Source: an uncultured Verrucomicrobiales bacterium (GTDB lineage Bacteria > Verrucomicrobiota > Verrucomicrobiia > Verrucomicrobiales > Akkermansiaceae). Taken from it: 44,915 nucleotides of DNA. Made by a program: the position numbers and the translations under genes. The notes under the pieces were generated by a model that had not been told where the DNA came from, made no database searches, and was given only the letters and a program-made list of their open reading frames with translations. Shown in pieces: positions 1-7,783 of the stretch. The stretch spans positions 1 through 44,915 of the forward strand of contig CALFTQ010000054.1 in the NCBI GenBank assembly GCA_937916135.1. Reading direction: 5' to 3'. Every line of letters starts with the position of its first letter. Positions within the stretch are counted from its first letter, which is position 1.

Positions 1-78
1 ATTTATTGCGCAGAGGGGGGCTTCTTCCAAAATGTTGCTGATATTTCTATTCTCTCCAAAATCTTTGGGACACGTGTG
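1..78. repeat. Dispersed ~79-bp repeat, copy A (cut by the window edge)
   Basis: Bases 1-78 align with 26279-26357 at about 63 of 79 positions with a single one-base gap, counted by hand. The best conserved blocks are TCCAAAATG, TTCTATT and AAAATCTTTGGG. On the minus strand, one reading frame gives a similar peptide in both copies (CPKDF..NR.IS.IL, then two acidic residues and AP), so the repeat may descend from coding sequence. The copy starts at the very first base of the window, so its true left limit is not visible. Confidence 0.75.
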
Positions 79-106
79 GCAGAGCATAACAAGTCATACT
101 TTTCAC

Positions 107-136
107 TTGCCAGCAAGGGGGGGCACAAGGTAGAAT
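107..136 (+). promoter_or_regulatory. Predicted sigma-70 promoter of the putA-like gene
   Basis: TTGCCA (107-112) and TAGAAT (131-136) are separated by 18 bp. Transcription would start near 143, only a few bases before the ATG at 147, giving a nearly leaderless message. No Shine-Dalgarno sequence is visible between them. Confidence 0.5.
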
Positions 137-146
137 ATCCGCACGT

Positions 147-3100
147 ATGGCGGAACTGGATATACAGGCACAACAGGCAGAAGCAAAGAAGCGTAAATGG
201 GACGACCGCACACTCGCCCAGCGCTCCGCGGAGATGGCACAAGCGCTGCTGCTGGCCTCGCTCAAAGCCATCCGCTCCGATGAACGCACCCTCATATCTG
301 CCCTGGCCCGCCTGGTGGCAGATAAAAAGAACCTGCGATTTGTGCAGGAACTCTGCAGCAATGTATTCCGCGCCACTTCCGCGGACGAGCAGGTGGATAA
401 TCTTCGCCGCCTGCTGGCAACACATGGGGGAGTTCCTGCCATCTTCAGCACCATGGGCAAGCTGCGCTTCAAGACCGCCACCATGGCCGCCCGCAGCATG
501 CAGAGTATCGCCATTGCAGAGGTGCAGCGCATTTTCAACTCCACCTTTGGTGAGCTGACCCTGCCCGTCCAGGCAGATAAGGTTGCAAGGCGAGTCAAGG
601 AGACCGCCAGGGACGGACTCGCCCTGGCGCTCAACCCGCTGGTTCCCCAGGTATTCGGCAACAAAAGCGCCAGGCAATACTACAAGCATCTGGAAGCAAT
701 TCTGAACAAGCAGCAAGAGGTCGGCATCGTGGTGCAACCCTGGCGCCTCTGCCCGGAGCTGAACGCCTACTCACCCGAGGCCGGGGCAAAGGTCTTTGCC
801 GAAAAGCTGCGCCCGCTGCTCAAACTCTCCGTACAAGGAGGCAAAACCCGCCCGGTTCTGGTGGAAAGCGGACTTTCCACCACCATGAACATCGTGGCCG
901 AAGGATTCCGGCTGGCCATGGCTGGTGCCTCGCTGCACAAGGCAGACGCAGCCCTGGAAATCCCTGCATATCTGAAGGGCAGCCAGGCCCTGCTCCGTGA
1001 AATGACGGAATGGGCCACCGCCCGCGCCGCCAAGGGGGCTGCCCCGCTCAAAGTATTCCTGGTCAAAGGCAGCCACCTGGACGCAGAACAGGAAAACACC
1101 TACCTCTACGGCAGCGCCAATGAAATCTGCCGGAACAAAGGCGAAACAGAGGCCCGGTTCAAGCAGCTCATCGCCACCGCCATGAGCTCCAGGGAAAAGG
1201 TGCTCACCCCGGTGGTCGGCACTCACAATTTGTTCGATATTGCCTACAGCCTGCTCAGCTGGGGGCGGGCAGGCCGCAGCGGCTCCCCGAAGTTCTGCTT
1301 TATCTCAGGTATTGCCAACCACATTGGCCGCGTTCTCGTCAAAAATGGAGCCGAGGTGGTCCTGACCGCCGGCATCACAACAGAAGGCAATGAGAGCGCA
1401 TTTGAAGCCTACCTGCTTTCCATTGTGCAGGAATTGGGCCGCCCGGAAGGCATACTCGCTTCCGGCGGCGAGCTCGAACCGGGCTCCATGGGCTGGGGCC
1501 GCATGCGCCAGCATTTCCTGGCCTCCCTGAGCGGTCGGGAAGAAGACCCGGGAGCCACCCCCGGCGCAGATGGGGCATACACCTTCACCAGGCTGCAGCA
1601 CATCACCAACCGGGCTCACATGGATACCCTGCACAAGGCTGCCGAGGCAGAGGCTGAACGCACCCAGGAGCAAATCAAACTGAATATTGATGGCCAGGAG
1701 GAAGAATCAGCCCTGATTTGCATCAGCCGCTCGCTCACGGCCCCGGGCATGGAGGATTACCGCTACAACTCTGCCGATTTTGACCAGGTGAACACCGTGC
1801 TGGATACAGCCGCCGCCACGGCCGTGCAAATGCCGCTCGCGCAGGATGAGTGCCGCCTGCACGTCCTGAAAGTTGCCCGACTACTCGAAAAGCGCAGCAC
1901 AGAGTTCATCTCCCTGCTGGTGCGGGACGCCGGTTTCACCCTGGAAGAAGCGGACCAGGAAGTGGCGAACGCCATCGACTCCTGCAAATTCTTTGAACGC
2001 AGCGCAGTACAGGATGGCCTGCAGGACGGCACCACACCGACCCCGCTGGGAGTGATTACAGTGGCCCCCAGCCGCGTTCATCCGCTGGAAGAAGCAGTGG
2101 CTGGCATTGCAGCAGCCTGGGTCACGCGCAACACTGTCATCTATAAACCCTCCGCACACACCGTCCTTCTGGCAGGCAGGCTCACAGACCTGCTGCACGA
2201 AGCCGGAATGGAGGCCCCGCGCCTGCAGATGATTCCCTGCCTGGATAATCAGATTGCGCATAAGTTGCTCACCAGTGACCGGGTGAACGGGCTCATCTAC
2301 CACGGCAATGTGAAAAACACCAATGCCCTGGTAGCTGCGGCAGATGGCCGCCCGGTGCTCGGCGGCACCGGCAGCAACAGCAGCATCTACATTTCTTCTC
2401 ACGGCGACTGGTCCCAGGCCATACGCGACATATGCCGCAGCCTTTTCAGCCGCGCCGGCCAGGACTCTGCCGCACCCCACCTTCTGTATGTACACGATGA
2501 AGTTTATGACAATCAGCGTTTCATGAACGCCCTGCGCGATGCGGTTTCCAGCATCACTCCCCAGCCGGGCTGGATAGAGGGTGGCAACATAGGCCCGATG
2601 GGGTGCAGACTGAATGATAACCAGCTCCGCCTGCTCACCAGCTTGCAGAAGGGTGAAACATGGCTGGTTCAGCCCGGTGCCTCGGAAATAGGTTCTCTGA
2701 TGTGGACCCCGGGCGTGAGGCTCGGCGTAACCCCCACCAGCGCGTTTGCCAAAGCTGTGCTCAATGTGCCGGTTATCGGGCTCATACGCGTGAAAAACAC
2801 CGAGGAAGCAGGGCGCCTGCAGCGCAAGCAAAGTCAGGAATGCACAGCCGGCATCTACTCACGCGATGAGCAGGATATCGAACTCTGGACGCGCCTGACT
2901 TCGACCAGCCTGACCTTCATCAACTGCTGTCCGCAACACCGCCCCGGGGTGCTTCCTCGCCCGGGACGTCAGAATGTCATCCCCATGTGCGGGGGTGATA
3001 ACTTCCTCATTGCCCTCAGCCAGTGGCAGGAAACTGCCCGCCCGCAGCGCCGGGCTACCCAGCGCAACATAGCGTTCTCCCCATGGGAATCCCTCTCTCC

Positions 3101-3611
3101 CAAACCCAGCCCGGAGGATATCTCGCGGCTCTCTTCCTCCGCAGACTCCATCGGCTACTGGTGGGAAAACATGTTCGGCATCACCACGAAGCTCGATGAG
3201 AGCCCGGCCCAGCTCACCACTCTGAGCTATCACCCGCTGCCTCTCTGCATCCGGGCCGAAAAAGCCACCAGCGATATTGACCTCTCCATTGCGCTCATGG
3301 CCGCCATCAAAGCCGGGTGCGATATCCAACTGAGCACCGCCAGTATGCGCGCCTGGATGCCCCGGGCCCTGGAGCCGCTCGGCGTCATCATTTCCGTGGA
3401 AAGCCGGGATGAATTCGAAGGCCGCTTCCCCTCACTGGCAACCACCGGCGTAGTAGTGCGCGACACCGCCGCCACCATGACCACCATGCAGCGGGCCGCC
3501 CACTGCCACCTGGCCCTCAATACCGCCCCGGTGCTGGCAAACGGGCGCCTGGAGCTCCTCCACAGCATGAGGGAAATAGTCACAACCAAACGCAGGTCCA
3601 CGGGAAACTGA
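147..3611 (+). CDS. putA: PutA-like bifunctional proline dehydrogenase / P5C dehydrogenase, probably divergent or inactive
   Basis: This 1154-residue protein has the order of bifunctional PutA: an N-terminal helical part, a proline dehydrogenase barrel (about 150-480, with LVKGSHLDAE matching the family LVKGAYWD motif), an aldehyde dehydrogenase fold (about 570-960, with NTVIYKPSAHT and AGIYSRDEQDI) and a C-terminal extension seen in long PutA. PutA oxidises proline to glutamate using FAD, then NAD. Key residues look replaced when compared from memory: the ALDH cysteine motif AGQRCSA reads AGQDSAA, the catalytic Glu before LGG is absent, the PWNFP asparagine is absent, and the paired proline-binding arginines (YLVRRL) read YLLSIV. 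The fold is kept, but activity is doubtful. The ATG at 147 lies just after a good promoter; menE starts 2 bp downstream. Confidence is high for the family and moderate for loss of function. Confidence 0.85.
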   Translation: MAELDIQAQQAEAKKRKWDDRTLAQRSAEMAQALLLASLKAIRSDERTLISALARLVADKKNLRFVQELCSNVFRATSADEQVDNLRRLLATHGGVPAIFSTMGKLRFKTATMAARSMQSIAIAEVQRIFNSTFGELTLPVQADKVARRVKETARDGLALALNPLVPQVFGNKSARQYYKHLEAILNKQQEVGIVVQPWRLCPELNAYSPEAGAKVFAEKLRPLLKLSVQGGKTRPVLVESGLSTTMNIVAEGFRLAMAGASLHKADAALEIPAYLKGSQALLREMTEWATARAAKGAAPLKVFLVKGSHLDAEQENTYLYGSANEICRNKGETEARFKQLIATAMSSREKVLTPVVGTHNLFDIAYSLLSWGRAGRSGSPKFCFISGIANHIGRVLVKNGAEVVLTAGITTEGNESAFEAYLLSIVQELGRPEGILASGGELEPGSMGWGRMRQHFLASLSGREEDPGATPGADGAYTFTRLQHITNRAHMDTLHKAAEAEAERTQEQIKLNIDGQEEESALICISRSLTAPGMEDYRYNSADFDQVNTVLDTAAATAVQMPLAQDECRLHVLKVARLLEKRSTEFISLLVRDAGFTLEEADQEVANAIDSCKFFERSAVQDGLQDGTTPTPLGVITVAPSRVHPLEEAVAGIAAAWVTRNTVIYKPSAHTVLLAGRLTDLLHEAGMEAPRLQMIPCLDNQIAHKLLTSDRVNGLIYHGNVKNTNALVAAADGRPVLGGTGSNSSIYISSHGDWSQAIRDICRSLFSRAGQDSAAPHLLYVHDEVYDNQRFMNALRDAVSSITPQPGWIEGGNIGPMGCRLNDNQLRLLTSLQKGETWLVQPGASEIGSLMWTPGVRLGVTPTSAFAKAVLNVPVIGLIRVKNTEEAGRLQRKQSQECTAGIYSRDEQDIELWTRLTSTSLTFINCCPQHRPGVLPRPGRQNVIPMCGGDNFLIALSQWQETARPQRRATQRNIAFSPWESLSPKPSPEDISRLSSSADSIGYWWENMFGITTKLDESPAQLTTLSYHPLPLCIRAEKATSDIDLSIALMAAIKAGCDIQLSTASMRAWMPRALEPLGVIISVESRDEFEGRFPSLATTGVVVRDTAATMTTMQRAAHCHLALNTAPVLANGRLELLHSMREIVTTKRRSTGN

Positions 3612-3613
3612 AC

Positions 3614-4675
3614 ATGTATTCCACCGCCATCCGATCAGATGGCTGCACCATCACCCCGGCCAACCTGCAAGAGCACCGCAGAGCGGGCAGCGTGTCTCCC
3701 GAACTGGCAGATTTCCTGAGCGAATGGTGGGGGGATTCGCCCACCATGGCACTGCAGACCAGCGGCTCCACCGGCGCCCCCAAGCGCATACAGGCCACCA
3801 GGGCCGCCATGGCCGCCAGTGCAGCGGCCACCTGCCGCTTCTTCGGATTAAAGCCGGGTGATTCCGCCCTGCTCTGCCTGCCGCTGCGCTACATTGCCGG
3901 CAAGATGATGGTGGTGCGGGCGCTGGTAGGCGGGCTGAACCTGGTCACGGCCGAGCCATGCTCCACCCCGCTGGCGGCCTTGACCCAGGTGGTGGATTTT
4001 GCCCCGCTGGTGCCCATGCAGGTGGCCAGCACCCTGGCCCTGCCGGATGGCGCTGAGCAGCTCGCCCGCGTGCGCACCCTGCTGCTGGGCGGAGGCTTCA
4101 TTGACCCTGCGCTGGCAGAGAAGCTGCAGGATGCTGCCCCCCGCGTGTTTGCCTCCTACGGCATGACCGAAACGCTCTCCCACATCGCGCTCCGCGCGGT
4201 GAACGGCCCGCAGCGCAGCGAGTGGTATACCCCCTTGCCCGGCGTGCATCCCGCCCTCACCCCGGCAGGCACCCTGCAAATCAGCGTCCCCTGGCTGGGC
4301 ATTGAAAAGCTCTGCACCCATGACCTGGCCGAAATGGCACCGGATGGCACCTTCCGCATCCTGGGCAGGGTGGATGCCGTCATCAACTCCGGCGGCGTCA
4401 AAATTCAGGCGGAAGAGATTGAGCGCGAGCTGCACCGCCTCACCGGGCTGGCAGTGCTTGCGCTCCCCCTGCCGCACCCGCGCCTCGGCCAGTGTGTCGC
4501 ATTGCTCTGGGAGGGCCCAGCTGAGGCCGAATCCACCCTGCGCGAAGCCTGCGCCAAGCTGCCGCGCTACCACAAGCCCCACTTCATCCACCGCGCCCCG
4601 CTGCCCCGCACCGAAAGCGGCAAACCCGCGCGCGCCCTGGCCCTGAGCCTTCTCACCCATGCCTATGAACACTGA
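3614..4675 (+). CDS. menE: o-Succinylbenzoate-CoA ligase (MenE-like AMP-ligase)
   Basis: This 353-residue member of the ANL adenylating superfamily carries the phosphate-binding loop TSGSTGAPK (49-57), the SYGMTET adenine motif near residue 182 and the hinge/C-terminal motif GRVDAVINSGGVKIQ. The short length, lacking about 100 N-terminal residues of typical acyl-CoA ligases, fits MenE, which activates o-succinylbenzoate with ATP and CoA in menaquinone synthesis. No other men gene lies in the window, so the substrate is inferred from the sequence type alone. The gene starts 2 bp after the putA-like stop and its end overlaps the next gene by 17 bp, so the three are probably co-transcribed. Confidence 0.8.
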   Translation: MYSTAIRSDGCTITPANLQEHRRAGSVSPELADFLSEWWGDSPTMALQTSGSTGAPKRIQATRAAMAASAAATCRFFGLKPGDSALLCLPLRYIAGKMMVVRALVGGLNLVTAEPCSTPLAALTQVVDFAPLVPMQVASTLALPDGAEQLARVRTLLLGGGFIDPALAEKLQDAAPRVFASYGMTETLSHIALRAVNGPQRSEWYTPLPGVHPALTPAGTLQISVPWLGIEKLCTHDLAEMAPDGTFRILGRVDAVINSGGVKIQAEEIERELHRLTGLAVLALPLPHPRLGQCVALLWEGPAEAESTLREACAKLPRYHKPHFIHRAPLPRTESGKPARALALSLLTHAYEH

Positions 4676-5423
4676 CGAAACCCACCTGAACGCGCCCCAT
4701 GCCAAGCTCGCCCACCTGGGCTGCGCGGGCCTTATCCTGCTGGCCGGCCTGAGCGGCACCATGAGCCTCCTTCACCCCGACTTCCACCTCTGGCTGCTGG
4801 CGCACCACTACACCATGCCCCTGCTGGTGCTGGGGCTGCTGGCTGCGGCCTACCTGTTGGAACACGCCCTCACCACCGCTGCCATGCTCGCCCTGCTGGT
4901 GGCCGCAGCCCTCTGCACCGGACCTTCCCTGGCCGGGTATATCCCCCTGTGGATGGTTGCCGGCGCTGCCGGGCACCTGCCGGTCTCAGCCGCGCGGGTG
5001 AACGATTTATCCCAGGGCACGGGCGTTGCTCTCATCTGGCAGCTGCTGGCAGGCCCCATGGGCTACTTTGCCACAGTGGCGCTGGCGCAGCACTACTGGG
5101 CCGGGCGGCTCTACCGCTGGCAGCTCTGCTGCATCTTCACGGCAGGCGCCCTGCTGCTGCCCTGGCTGCTCAGCCTGCTGACCGGAGCCCACCCCATCAC
5201 CACCCTCTGCGCGCTGGGGGTCGGGCTTATCACCGCCACCGTGGAGCTCTGCGTCTTTTTCGGCCGAGATTACTTTGAAATCACCTCCGACTCCCGCGCA
5301 CGCAGCACCGTCATCTGCATGGTGATGCTCATTGTCGTGCCCGTCTACAAAATGCTTTGGAACGCGCTGCTCGGCTGCTACCGGGGCGGCGCTGCACTGT
5401 GGCGTCTCTTCGGCTGGTGGTGA
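4659..5423 (+). CDS. Multi-pass inner-membrane protein of unknown function
   Basis: The 254 residues contain about six or seven hydrophobic segments, starting near residue 18 and ending near 240, with short polar loops. I do not recognise the family. Its overlap with menE raised the possibility of MenA, but the aspartate-rich NDxxD-type prenyl-binding motifs of UbiA/MenA enzymes are absent, so I reject that. Start choice is uncertain: ATG codons at 4659 and 4665 are both inside the menE end, which suggests translational coupling. A 10-bp hairpin lies 75 bp after the stop. Confidence 0.65.
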   Translation: MPMNTDETHLNAPHAKLAHLGCAGLILLAGLSGTMSLLHPDFHLWLLAHHYTMPLLVLGLLAAAYLLEHALTTAAMLALLVAAALCTGPSLAGYIPLWMVAGAAGHLPVSAARVNDLSQGTGVALIWQLLAGPMGYFATVALAQHYWAGRLYRWQLCCIFTAGALLLPWLLSLLTGAHPITTLCALGVGLITATVELCVFFGRDYFEITSDSRARSTVICMVMLIVVPVYKMLWNALLGCYRGGAALWRLFGWW

Positions 5424-5497
5424 TCCCCCCACATCCCGCCGCCCGGCAAAATCTAAAATTGGCTCTGAGTTTGTAGCGGGGGCCGAAACGCAGAACG

Positions 5498-5523
5498 GCC
5501 CCGGTGCCTTGCAGCACCGGGGC
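5498..5523. terminator. Hairpin between convergent genes, likely bidirectional terminator
   Basis: A perfect 10-bp GC-rich stem (5498-5507 with 5514-5523) closes a 6-nt loop. It sits between the convergent ends of the membrane-protein gene (5423) and rpsP (5564). Neither side has a strong T-run, so termination may be only partial or need Rho. Confidence 0.5.
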
Positions 5524-5563
5524 GCGTTCTGAAACAACCTGGGAAAGGTTTCTAGGGAAGGGC

Positions 5564-5809
5564 TCAGGCCTTGGCGGCGCGCACCTTCTTGATGATGGAG
5601 GCCACAGTCTCAGAGGGCTGAGCACCGTTGGCGATCCACTTGTCCACGCTCTCGAGGTTCAGCGTGTAGTTCTCGCCCTCGGCCATGGGGTTGTAAGTAC
5701 CCACCTGCTCGATGAAATCGCCATCACGGCGGCTGCGGCTGTCAACGACAACGATCTTGTAGAAAGGACGGTCCTTGGAGCCCTGACGGTTAAGACGGAT
5801 TGCTACCAT
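5564..5809 (-). CDS. rpsP: 30S ribosomal protein S16
   Basis: The 81-residue product is a complete bS16: it opens MVAIRLNRQGSKDRPFY and continues through IVVVDSRSRRDG and the conserved GTYNP segment. bS16 binds 16S rRNA early in small-subunit assembly. The frame is open upstream for 39 more codons, but the family N-terminus fixes the start at the ATG at 5809. No Shine-Dalgarno sequence precedes it. A strong promoter lies about 80 bp upstream, so the mRNA has a leader of about 76 nt. The usual neighbours (rimM, trmD, rplS) are not next to it; the gene stands alone. Confidence 0.97.
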   Translation of the reverse strand: MVAIRLNRQGSKDRPFYKIVVVDSRSRRDGDFIEQVGTYNPMAEGENYTLNLESVDKWIANGAQPSETVASIIKKVRAAKA

Positions 5810-5891
5810 ATCTAAAAATGTAATGATTTCGGTTGTTTCTCGCCTGCGTGGTGCCGTGATACCAAGCACACTGACCGCATGGCGGTGCGGA

Positions 5892-5920
5892 AATGTACCA
5901 TAGCACAGCAACCATGTCAA
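5892..5920 (-). promoter_or_regulatory. Predicted strong sigma-70 promoter of rpsP
   Basis: Read on the minus strand, TTGACA (5920-5915) is followed after 17 bp by TACATT (5897-5892). This is the closest match to the consensus in the window and suits a ribosomal protein gene. Confidence 0.7.
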
Positions 5921-6008
5921 GCACAAAGGCAGATTTTTCCATACAAAAGTTCAGATACAGCCAGAAAGCGAGCTTTACTATACCCCGGGAACTGCTAAAA
6001 TGGGGGAC

Positions 6009-6812
6009 ATGAGACTCCTTCTTCCTCTTCTTTCCGGCTTTCTACTGGCCTCCTGCCTCGGGATAGGCGAACTGCGTGCTCGGCAGTATATGCAGCCCCC
6101 CCCCCTCTATGGCAACCAGCCCCAGGTCGATACCCGCGAACTGGGGCAGCGCATCTGGCAGAACGAATGCGCCGGCAGCGTGCAGGGGCTTGTTTCCTGG
6201 AATGCCGGTGAGGCCTTTCCCTCGCTGGGCATAGGGCATTTCATCTGGTACCCTGCCGGGGTGCAGGAGGCATTTGACGAGAGTTTCCCAACCTTCGTGC
6301 GCTATGCGCGCGCCCGGGGCGTGCAGGTGCCCGTTTATTTCGATGGTCCCGCCCCCTGGCCCGACAAGGCGGCCTTCCTGGCCGACCGCAGTGGCAGGGC
6401 AGACGCCATGCGCCGCTGGCTGGCCGCCCATGTGGAGGTGCAGGCGCAGTTCATCATGGCACGCTCGCGCCTTGCGCTGCGCCGCATGATGCAGCACAGC
6501 AGCAACCCGCAGGCCATCCAGCGGCGCTACGCTGCCCTGGCCGGCACCACCCAAGGCATGTACTGCCTGGTGGATTACGTGAACTTCAAGGGCGAAGGGC
6601 TCAAGGAAACCGAACGCTACAAGGGCCAGGGCTGGGGGCTCCTCCAGGTGCTGGAGGAAATGCGCGGCTACCCCACCGGCAGCGCCGCCACGGCCGAATT
6701 CTCCCGCGCCGCCGGTGCCGTGCTCACCCGCCGGGTGCAGAACGCCCCTGCCGCCCGCGGCGAGCAACGCTGGCTCCCCGGCTGGCTCAACCGCTGCAAG
6801 ACCTACCGCTGA
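6009..6812 (+). CDS. Conserved-looking lipoprotein of unknown function
   Basis: The 267-residue product has a signal peptide ending in a lipobox (LLASC, Cys about residue 16 from this start), so it should be an envelope lipoprotein. The body holds a distinctive stretch, SWNAGEAFPSLGIGHFIWYP, that resembles a phage-lysozyme-like 'E...G..SLGIGH' region, and a later VDYVNFKGEG segment. I remember similar proteins as uncharacterised, so a cell-wall hydrolase role is a guess only. I chose ATG 6009 over the upstream in-frame ATG at 6000 because a GGGGGA stretch sits 2 bp before 6009 and the signal peptide then starts with a normal MRLLL n-region. It is divergent from rpsP. Confidence 0.75.
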   Translation: MRLLLPLLSGFLLASCLGIGELRARQYMQPPPLYGNQPQVDTRELGQRIWQNECAGSVQGLVSWNAGEAFPSLGIGHFIWYPAGVQEAFDESFPTFVRYARARGVQVPVYFDGPAPWPDKAAFLADRSGRADAMRRWLAAHVEVQAQFIMARSRLALRRMMQHSSNPQAIQRRYAALAGTTQGMYCLVDYVNFKGEGLKETERYKGQGWGLLQVLEEMRGYPTGSAATAEFSRAAGAVLTRRVQNAPAARGEQRWLPGWLNRCKTYR

Positions 6813-6818
6813 GCGGCA

Positions 6819-6998
6819 TCACTTGCGCAGGCTGAGCCAGTTGGCCACAGCCACCACAAAAAGCAGGGCGCAGATACCGGTGTAGAGCACGCGCTCTGCC
6901 AGCAGCTTATCCTGCGGCGCCAGATACCAGTATGCCCCGCCAAGGGCTGCAAAGCCGATTGCCAGGATGATGATGCTGATTTTATTTGCCTGCCACAT
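6819..6998 (-). CDS. Small membrane protein with two transmembrane segments
   Basis: The 59-residue product from ATG 6998 has two hydrophobic segments (about residues 6-23 and 36-55) joined by a short polar loop (APQDKLLAER). The open frame continues to 7034, but the upstream part overlaps the rubrerythrin terminator, so the internal start is preferred. The function is unknown. It lies downstream of rubrerythrin on the same strand, with a terminator between them, and converges with the lipoprotein gene only 6 bp away. Confidence 0.5.
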   Translation of the reverse strand: MWQANKISIIILAIGFAALGGAYWYLAPQDKLLAERVLYTGICALLFVVAVANWLSLRK

Positions 6999-7005
6999 GC
7001 TGCAC

Positions 7006-7046
7006 AAAAACAGTTCACCCGCCGATTGACGCACAACCGGCGGGTG
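7006..7046 (-). terminator. Rho-independent terminator of rubrerythrin
   Basis: A 9-bp stem (7046-7038 with 7024-7016) with a 13-nt loop is followed on the minus strand by AACTGTTTTT. It begins 13 bp after the rubrerythrin stop. Confidence 0.75.
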
Positions 7047-7058
7047 ATGAATAAGGGA

Positions 7059-7598
7059 TTAATAGTTCACCGCTTCGATGCGGAAGTAGGACTGGGGATG
7101 GTCGCACACCGGGCAGATAGCCGGGGCCTTCTTGCCAATCTGGATGTGGCCGCAGTTGCCGCACTGCCAGATCTGGTCACCATCGCGGGAGAACACCAGG
7201 CCGCCCTCGATGTTGGCAAGCAGCTTGCGGTAGCGCTCCTCGTGGTGCTTCTCCACAGCTGCCACGCCGTCGAACAGCACGGCCAGCTCCTCGAAGCCTT
7301 CCTCGCGGGCTTCCTTGGCAAAGGTGGCATACATGTCCTTCCACTCATAGTTCTCGCCATCGGCTGCATCCTTCAGATTCTCCATAGTGGAGGGGATGCC
7401 GCCATTGTGCAGGGCCTTGAACCAGAGCTTGGCGTGCTCCTTCTCGTTGCGGGCCGTCTCCTCAAACAGCTCGGCAATCTGCACGTAGCCGTCCTTCTTG
7501 GCCTTGGATGCGTAGTAAAGATACTTGGTATGTGCCTGGGCCTCACCGGCAAAAGCGGTGGCCAGGTTTGCAGCAGTCTTAGTTCCTTCCAGATTCAT
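7059..7598 (-). CDS. rbr: Rubrerythrin
   Basis: The 179-residue protein has the classic two-domain form. The four-helix diiron domain (1-140) carries E19, the first ExxH (E52/H55) and the second (E116/H119). The C-terminal rubredoxin domain binds iron through C146/C149 (CGNC) and C162/C165 (CPVC). Rubrerythrin reduces hydrogen peroxide in the cytoplasm using electrons from NAD(P)H via a rubredoxin-type carrier and is typical of anaerobes and microaerophiles. Its length is normal. It is transcribed as a single gene ending at a good terminator and is divergent from the LysM gene at 7784. No convincing Fur/PerR-type operator was seen upstream. Confidence 0.96.
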   Translation of the reverse strand: MNLEGTKTAANLATAFAGEAQAHTKYLYYASKAKKDGYVQIAELFEETARNEKEHAKLWFKALHNGGIPSTMENLKDAADGENYEWKDMYATFAKEAREEGFEELAVLFDGVAAVEKHHEERYRKLLANIEGGLVFSRDGDQIWQCGNCGHIQIGKKAPAICPVCDHPQSYFRIEAVNY

Positions 7599-7745
7599 GG
7601 TTTGATGTGTCGTGTTAGATTTTCCGGCTCCGACTCAGCAGAGCCAGTGTCCATAAACTACCACAGCGACACCCCTGAGTAAACACAATTCTGCGCAAAT
7701 GACGCAATACCCACCGAAACGCGCGCGTGCGAGCACGAAAAAAGC

Positions 7746-7774
7746 TTGCTTTCCGCCCCCGGCTCTGGTACGGT
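7746..7774 (+). promoter_or_regulatory. Possible extended -10 promoter of the first LysM gene
   Basis: TTGCTT (7746-7751) and TACGGT (7769-7774) are 17 bp apart, with TGG directly before the -10. The -10 is a weak match. Transcription would start near 7781, three bases before the preferred ATG at 7784. Confidence 0.35.
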
Positions 7775-7783
7775 ATGTCGCGT

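Noticed and set aside
4659..5423. MenA prenyltransferase, suggested by overlap with menE
   Set aside because: No aspartate-rich prenyl-diphosphate motifs are present.
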